Program-made: the position numbers and the translations under genes
Notes under the pieces: generated by a model
What the model saw: only the letters and a program-made list of their open reading frames with translations
What the model was told of the DNA's origin: nothing
Database searches by the model: none
Shown here: piece after piece, positions 14,139 through 17,717 of the stretch
Layout: each line of letters starts with the position of its first letter
Numbering within the stretch: the stretch's first letter is position 1
Source: Acidobacteriota bacterium
GTDB lineage: Bacteria; Acidobacteriota; UBA6911; RPQK01
Assembly (NCBI GenBank): GCA_003819755.1
Contig: RPQK01000057.1
Coordinates: forward strand, 1 to 17,717
Direction: 5' to 3'
Length of the DNA: 17,717 nucleotides

Positions 14139-15242
14139 TCACTTTACATAGACCGGATTGCTGATGATCCAGGGCTTGCCTTCGAGATCACCGGGAGGGT
14201 CGGGAAGATGGACTTCCACTCGGTAAAACCCCGGCTCCATTGCTTTGGCGACCAGGCGCGTACCTGTCTCCATCTGTCTGACCTTGCCGTTATGTATCAA
14301 GTGAAATACCGCCCGGCGAGGCGCTTGTGCTACCAGGCCGGCACCGGGGCGGACGGTGGAGCCCATCGGTCTTGGCTGGCCCTCCTCGATAGCATGGAAC
14401 GAGAACCCGTTGGGGTCTGCAATCTTCTCGAAGGCGACGTAAGCCGAACCGGCGACCAGGCTCGCCAGTATGCTGTCGCTTGTCACAGCTTCTCCGTAAC
14501 GGAGTATAACGTGTGTGGTAACAGCGGTCAGGCTTTCCGGGTACGGGTCCGCCATCAGGGCCCAAAGACGTTTTCCAGCTGTCGTCTGCAGCACGAGGCC
14601 GATGTTCTGGTGGGCGTCGCTCCCGCCGATGCCGGTCAAATGCCGGTTCCTCAGTTCCTGGTCCCAAGTCCGCAGGTAGGAAGGGTCAACCGCCCAGAGC
14701 TTGAAAAAGTACAACTCAGGATGCAGGAGTCGGTGGTAGAAGAAACTGACCCGGTTGAACCAGGAGTCCTTTAATATCGCGCTTTGATGGAGGTTGAAAA
14801 TCTCCAAGCCCTTGGCATGCGCCGCGACTGGGCGGTCGTCTCCCGATTGGAAGCAGATGGCACGATCCCCGGTGCAGAGCATTTCACCGGCCCCGCCTTG
14901 GCGCTCGTCCCAGCCGTAGATAGTGACGATGTCAGGGTCGATCACCTGCTGAAACAGAGAGTGGGGTTTTGGATGCTCCGTGATGAAAAGGTAGCGGTAT
15001 CCACACTTCTTGGCGGCCTCTATGATTTCCGGGTAAGTGCCGAGGCTGTGACCGCCGGCTGCGCTATGGATGTGTATCCCGCCGCGAATGTCCTGAAAAG
15101 GCGGCTTCGGAATATCGACGAGCGGAAGTGAAGCCAGGTACCGGTGAAGCCGGGCGGTCCGGTACAGCGAGAGAACGAACGGAAGCTGAAACAGTAACAG
15201 GAGCAGCAAGACGAAGAGCAGAAGCCGTTTCCGCCGAGTCAT
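14139..15242 (-). CDS. Membrane-anchored PHP-type metallohydrolase
   Basis: The 367-residue protein starts with a basic stretch (MTRRKR) and a single membrane helix at about 7-27, so it is an inner-membrane anchored or uncleaved secreted enzyme. The PHP metal-binding motifs are in order: H57-I-H59-S, E89-H90 in FITEH, E147 in LEIFN, and G207-S-D209-A-H211. PHP domains bind two or three metal ions and hydrolyse phosphate esters or related bonds. The C-terminal region, about 270-367, looks like a beta-sandwich (FYRVEVHLP... ISNPVYVK). Its substrate is unknown; CehA/McbA-like hydrolases are the nearest type I can name. The ATG at 15242 lacks a ribosome site but has TATAAT 8 nt upstream. It is divergent from accD. 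Confidence 0.82.
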   Translation of the reverse strand: MTRRKRLLLFVLLLLLLFQLPFVLSLYRTARLHRYLASLPLVDIPKPPFQDIRGGIHIHSAAGGHSLGTYPEIIEAAKKCGYRYLFITEHPKPHSLFQQVIDPDIVTIYGWDERQGGAGEMLCTGDRAICFQSGDDRPVAAHAKGLEIFNLHQSAILKDSWFNRVSFFYHRLLHPELYFFKLWAVDPSYLRTWDQELRNRHLTGIGGSDAHQNIGLVLQTTAGKRLWALMADPYPESLTAVTTHVILRYGEAVTSDSILASLVAGSAYVAFEKIADPNGFSFHAIEEGQPRPMGSTVRPGAGLVAQAPRRAVFHLIHNGKVRQMETGTRLVAKAMEPGFYRVEVHLPDPPGDLEGKPWIISNPVYVK

Positions 15243-15250
15243 CGGCTGCC

Positions 15251-15256
15251 ATTATA
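15251..15256 (-). promoter_or_regulatory. -10 box of a near-leaderless PHP gene promoter
   Basis: A perfect TATAAT on the minus strand ends 8 nt before the PHP gene ATG; the gap is GGCAGCCG with no ribosome site. Transcription would start within about 2 nt of the ATG. The upstream side is directly occupied by the 9-bp array, so any -35 contact falls in repeat DNA (TTGAGG copies at non-ideal spacings of 11 and 20 bp). Confidence 0.5.
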
Positions 15257-15259
15257 AAG

Positions 15260-15356
15260 AAAAAGGACCTCAAGGACCTCAAAGACCTCAAGGACCAAAA
15301 AGGACTGGAAGGGTGGTCTTTTGTCCTTGACGTCCTTGAGGTAGCTGGGGTCCTTT
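15260..15356. repeat. Inverted tandem array, 9-bp unit GGACCTCAA (second copy)
   Basis: Units run from 15265: GGACCTCAA, GGACCTCAA, AAGACCTCAA-type and GGACCAAAA up to 15300. The inverted arm at 15312-15356 contains GTCCTTGACGTCCTTGAGG and ends GGGGTCCTTT. The unit and the outer ends (AAAGGACC...GGTCCTTT) match the array at 8801-8889, about 6.4 kb away. The arms are less perfect here. The element lies between the divergent PHP and accD promoters, so it is not a terminator at this site. Confidence 0.8.
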
Positions 15357-15378
15357 CATGGCGCGCTGGCGCGCCATG
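15357..15378. promoter_or_regulatory. 22-bp palindrome before accD (possible operator)
   Basis: CATGGCGCGC (15357-15366) and GCGCGCCATG (15369-15378) are perfect inverted repeats around TG. The site directly follows the 9-bp array and ends 3 nt before the TAGAAT box of accD, so it occupies the place of a -35 element. A dimeric regulator bound here would control accD-folC. No regulator gene is nearby, so this is inference. Confidence 0.45.
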
Positions 15379-15381
15379 GGT

Positions 15382-15387
15382 TAGAAT
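15382..15387 (+). promoter_or_regulatory. -10-like box of a possible leaderless accD promoter
   Basis: TAGAAT (within TTAGAAT) ends 6 nt before the accD ATG; the gap is GGCCGA, with no ribosome site. This is the same sequence and spacing as upstream of yhcC. No -35 box fits; the palindrome at 15357-15378 is in its place. Confidence 0.45.
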
Positions 15388-15393
15388 GGCCGA

Positions 15394-16245
15394 ATGGCAT
15401 GGTTCAAGAGAGAGCGGACTCCCCTGCAGATGCCGCCGGAAGAGGAAAGGCGGGTCCGGACTGAGGGGCTCTTCGCCAAATGCGAGGATTGCAAGAACAT
15501 CATCTGGAAGAAAGAGCTCGAAAGTAATTGCCAGGTGTGTCCGAAGTGCGGGTACCATTTTCGAATCAATGCTCGCCAACGCCTCGCCCTTCTCCTCGAC
15601 GAGGCCACATGCCGCGAGTTCGACGGACACCTCCGTTCCTCCGACCCGCTTCAGTTCACCGACCGGAAGAACTATCGCGAACGCTTGGACCAGGCCGCGC
15701 AGGCCACCGGGCTGAATGAAGCCGTGGTGAATGGCGAGGGGACGCTCGAGGGCCACCCGGTCGTCTGTGCATGCATGGAGTACGAGTTCATCGGCGGCAG
15801 CATGGGTTCGGTCGTCGGCGAAAAGATTACGCGGGCGATCGAGCGAAGTCTGGAGACCGGTCATTCCCTGATCATCGTTTCTGCCAGCGGTGGCGCCCGC
15901 ATGATGGAGGGCGTCCTTTCGCTGATGCAGATGGCCAAAATCAGCGCGGCTCTTGGTCAGTTACACGAGCGCCGTATCCCCTATGTCTCGATCCTCACGA
16001 ACCCTACCACCGGGGGTGTAACCGCCAGTTTTGCCATGCTTGGCGACCTGAACATCGCCGAGCCCCGGGCCCTTATAGGATTTGCCGGTCCCCGGGTTAT
16101 TGAGCAGACGATACGCCAGAAACTTCCGGAAGGCTTTCAGCAGAGCGAGTTTCTGGTCGAGCATGGGATGCTGGACGCCGTTCTCGAGAGGAAGGAAATA
16201 AAGCCTTTCCTCGCCGATTGGTTCTCATTCGCGACCGGCCGGTAG
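15394..16245 (+). CDS. accD: Acetyl-CoA carboxylase carboxyltransferase subunit beta
   Basis: AccD, with AccA, transfers the carboxyl group from carboxybiotin to acetyl-CoA to make malonyl-CoA for fatty acid synthesis. The 283-residue protein has the N-terminal four-cysteine zinc ribbon, C30-E-D-C33 and C49-P-K-C52, then the crotonase-like carboxyltransferase core. The latter includes EYEFIGGSMGSVVGEKI, SASGGARMMEG and NPTTGGVTASFAMLGD. Length is typical for the family. The ATG at 15394 has no Shine-Dalgarno and may be leaderless. folC begins one base after its stop codon. Confidence 0.97.
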   Translation: MAWFKRERTPLQMPPEEERRVRTEGLFAKCEDCKNIIWKKELESNCQVCPKCGYHFRINARQRLALLLDEATCREFDGHLRSSDPLQFTDRKNYRERLDQAAQATGLNEAVVNGEGTLEGHPVVCACMEYEFIGGSMGSVVGEKITRAIERSLETGHSLIIVSASGGARMMEGVLSLMQMAKISAALGQLHERRIPYVSILTNPTTGGVTASFAMLGDLNIAEPRALIGFAGPRVIEQTIRQKLPEGFQQSEFLVEHGMLDAVLERKEIKPFLADWFSFATGR

Positions 16246-16246
16246 T

Positions 16247-17494
16247 ATGGACTACGAGGAAAGCCTTCGGTACCTCGATCGGCTTGGTAACGAGGTTCTG
16301 AGCATGAAGTTCGGTCTCGAAACCATTCGGACCGTGCTCGGCGCCCTCGGCAATCCGCAGGACGAATTCCCGTCCATTCTGATTGCCGGGACCAACGGCA
16401 AAGGCTCTGTTGCCTGCTTTCTCAGCAACATCCTCAGTTCGGGCGGGCTGCGCACGGCTCTTTACATGTCCCCGCACGTCGTCTCAATCGAGGAGCGGTT
16501 CCAGGTCAGCGGACATCAAATAGCGCCCCCGGATTTTGCCGAATGTCTTACCGAGGTAGCCCGGGCGACCGAAAGCATCGGGCCCGAATACCGGCCGACT
16601 TATTTTGAGACGCTTACAGCCGCCGCCTTTCTCCATTTTGTTCGGTCCCGTGTCGAAATTGCCGTTCTGGAGGTGGGTATGGGGGGCCGCCTCGATAGCA
16701 CCAACGTGGTCGATCCGCTGCTCTCCGTGATAACGCCTGTCGGCCTCGATCATCAGGCGCAGTTGGGCGCCAATATCGAGCAGATTGCAGCGGAAAAGGC
16801 GGGCATCATTCACCCGCTTCGGCCCGTGCTCGTATCTCCACAGACACCCGAAGCCTACCGTGTGATCCGTGCCCGGGCCGAAGCGGTTGCGGCACCGCTT
16901 CACGAGCTCGAAACCGGCGAAATCGTGGTTAAGGCGGCCGGCCGTGGTGTTTACTCCCTGTCTTACCACGGGGTGAGCGCAACACTCCGCCTGCCGGGCC
17001 GTCACCAAACGATGAATGCGGCTCTGGCCATTCGAGCGGTTGAGCTTCTCTCGCCAGGTCTGGGCGTCAACCAGTCTGCCATGGCGGACGGCATTCGGCG
17101 GGCGGAAATTCCCGGACGGATACAGAAAATCGGCGAGGACCCGCTGGTCTTCGTTGACGGCGGGCATAACCGGCAGGCGGCAGACAACCTGATGCAGTTC
17201 TTGACCGCTCACACCCCGGAGCCCCGTTCGTTGGTCTTCTCGATGATGCGAGACAAGGAAATCGCCGAAGTGGCGGCGATCCTGCGTCCCGCGTTTGACC
17301 GGGTCTTCGTGTCAGAGATGAAATCGCCGCGCGCGGCTCCGATGGCCCGGCTACTTGAGGCGTTTCCGGAGGCGACTGTGGCCCGCGACCCGATCCAAGC
17401 GATTGAAGCGGCCAAAACCTCCTCGGCCACAATTGTCGTCTTCGGATCCTTCTACCTGGCGGGAGAAGTGCTGAGGAAGGCCAGCGGCGAGTGA
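16247..17494 (+). CDS. folC: Bifunctional folylpolyglutamate / dihydrofolate synthase
   Basis: FolC adds glutamate to dihydropteroate or folates, using ATP, in the cytoplasm. The 415-residue protein has the Mur-ligase-like P-loop G48-T-N-G-K-G-S54, EVGMGGRLDSTN (142-153), H169 in LDH, and K184 in AEKAGII, the lysine that is carbamylated in this superfamily. The C-terminal domain has LPGRHQTMNAALAI and FVDGGHN. Only one base separates it from accD and no ribosome site is evident, so translation probably depends on coupling with accD. The accD-folC pairing is common in bacteria. The 9-bp array at 17502-17559 follows its stop codon by 7 nt. Confidence 0.95.
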   Translation: MDYEESLRYLDRLGNEVLSMKFGLETIRTVLGALGNPQDEFPSILIAGTNGKGSVACFLSNILSSGGLRTALYMSPHVVSIEERFQVSGHQIAPPDFAECLTEVARATESIGPEYRPTYFETLTAAAFLHFVRSRVEIAVLEVGMGGRLDSTNVVDPLLSVITPVGLDHQAQLGANIEQIAAEKAGIIHPLRPVLVSPQTPEAYRVIRARAEAVAAPLHELETGEIVVKAAGRGVYSLSYHGVSATLRLPGRHQTMNAALAIRAVELLSPGLGVNQSAMADGIRRAEIPGRIQKIGEDPLVFVDGGHNRQAADNLMQFLTAHTPEPRSLVFSMMRDKEIAEVAAILRPAFDRVFVSEMKSPRAAPMARLLEAFPEATVARDPIQAIEAAKTSSATIVVFGSFYLAGEVLRKASGE

Positions 17495-17501
17495 AGGGTA
17501 T

Positions 17502-17559
17502 CCACGAATTACACGAATTACACGAATTGGCCTGGGTGCCAATTCGTGTAATTCGTGTT
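17502..17559. repeat. Inverted tandem array, 9-bp unit CACGAATTA
   Basis: Three 9-mers (CACGAATTA, CACGAATTA, CACGAATTG) run from 17503 to 17529. Bases 17510-17531 pair with 17538-17559 at 21 of 22 positions across a 6-nt loop. Its place just after folC suggests a terminator-like stem, but no T-run follows. Confidence 0.85.
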
Positions 17560-17607
17560 ACAACCGTTCGAGGGTGGCCCCACGCGCGCTCTGAAGTGTG
17601 CTGATCA

Positions 17608-17656
17608 GAATATCGAATATCGAATATCGAATATCGAATGTCGAATGTCGAATGTC
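17608..17656. repeat. Heptamer tandem array (GAATATC)4(GAATGTC)3
   Basis: Seven perfect 7-bp units: four GAATATC (17608-17635) followed by three GAATGTC (17636-17656). There is no inverted arm in the window. The clean switch between two variants suggests expansion by slippage after a single point change. Confidence 0.9.
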
Positions 17657-17703
17657 GAAGGAAGGGAAAAGCTGTAGACTCGGCGAATGTCGAAGGAAGG
17701 GAA
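17649..17703. repeat. 20-bp direct repeat pair, 35 bp apart
   Basis: CGAATGTCGAAGGAAGGGAA occurs at 17649-17668 and again at 17684-17703. The first copy overlaps the last heptamer unit, so the heptamer array edge has been duplicated with its flank. An ATG in the second copy is closed by a stop after nine codons, so there is no gene start visible before the window ends. Confidence 0.85.
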
Positions 17704-17717
17704 GCCTCTCATCTGAA

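Noticed and set aside
14100..14149. Short direct repeat ACTTTACAT at 14100-14108 and 14141-14149
   Set aside because: Nine bases twice in an AT-richer gap is weak evidence; it may be a trace of a small duplication at the PHP gene end but nothing else supports it.
13881..14774. Plus-strand open frame of 297 codons over the xseA/PHP junction
   Set aside because: It is antisense to the conserved xseA N-terminus and to the PHP gene and shows no recognisable domain.
15064..15864. Minus-strand open frame of 266 codons opposite accD and across the array
   Set aside because: It contains Ser-Leu-Arg and Thr-Ser-Arg repeats read from the 9-bp array and then antisense accD. The array is open in several frames because its period is a multiple of three.
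7791..17656. CRISPR array
   Set aside because: The repeats are 7-9 bp, directly adjacent without unique spacers, and inverted in pairs. No cas gene is present.
17687..17716. Possible start of a further gene at the right edge
   Set aside because: The ATG frame closes with TGA after nine codons and no other start is seen.

Overview
This 17.7 kb window is bacterial chromosome, densely coded, moderately GC-rich, with 13 protein genes and no tRNA, rRNA, CRISPR array or insertion sequence that I can recognise. The best taxonomic hint is the secreted VWA protein at 3575-4963. Its N-terminal region matches the 'VWFA-related Acidobacterial' domain style, and with the repeat-rich gene borders this suggests Acidobacteriota, probably an uncultured soil or sediment lineage. 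The assignment is an inference and is not proven by a marker gene.

Layout. (1) 1-415: no gene, but two strong inverted-repeat structures. (2) 416-3214, minus strand: a two-gene sugar module, a GH1 beta-glycosidase followed 15 nt later by a GPH-type cation/sugar symporter with a TTG start. (3) 3215-3574: an intergenic stretch with an inverted repeat, a strong bidirectional terminator hairpin and a perfect 14-bp palindrome. (4) 3575-4963, minus: secreted VWA protein, divergently transcribed from (5) 5128-7784, plus: a membrane-anchored protein of unknown function with a CxxH...CxxC motif, then a secreted M48 metalloprotease. (6) 7810-15242, minus: yhcC-like radical SAM protein, tlyA, dxs, ispA, xseB, xseA and a membrane-anchored PHP-type metallohydrolase. 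In transcription order PHP-xseA-xseB-ispA-dxs-tlyA-yhcC, the core xseA-xseB-ispA-dxs-tlyA is the classic conserved cluster joining isoprenoid precursor synthesis (Dxs, IspA) with exonuclease VII and an rRNA methyltransferase. (7) 15394-17494, plus: accD-folC (fatty acid and folate metabolism), spaced 1 nt apart. (8) 17495-17717: repeats only.

The most unusual feature is the intergenic DNA. Five gene borders (7791-7863, 8801-8889, 12438-12519, 15260-15356, 17502-17559) carry short tandem arrays with a period of exactly 9 bp, each facing an inverted copy across a short spacer. The 9-mer differs between loci, except that the second and fourth loci share GGACCTCAA and the same outer ends (AAAGGACC...GGTCCTTT). 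Because 9 bp is three codons, arrays that invade a gene end encode tripeptide repeats: YhcC ends with (NPV)3 and TlyA with DLKDLKD, both tails opening with GKDP. A related 10-bp-period inverted pair lies at 3252-3316 and a 7-bp array at 17608-17656. I do not know a mechanism for these elements. They are the best candidate here for something undescribed.

A second pattern is regulatory. Three genes that begin transcription units or follow an array (yhcC, the PHP gene, accD) have a TAGAAT/TATAAT box ending only 6-8 nt before the ATG and no Shine-Dalgarno, which suggests leaderless transcripts. Most other genes have ordinary Shine-Dalgarno sites.
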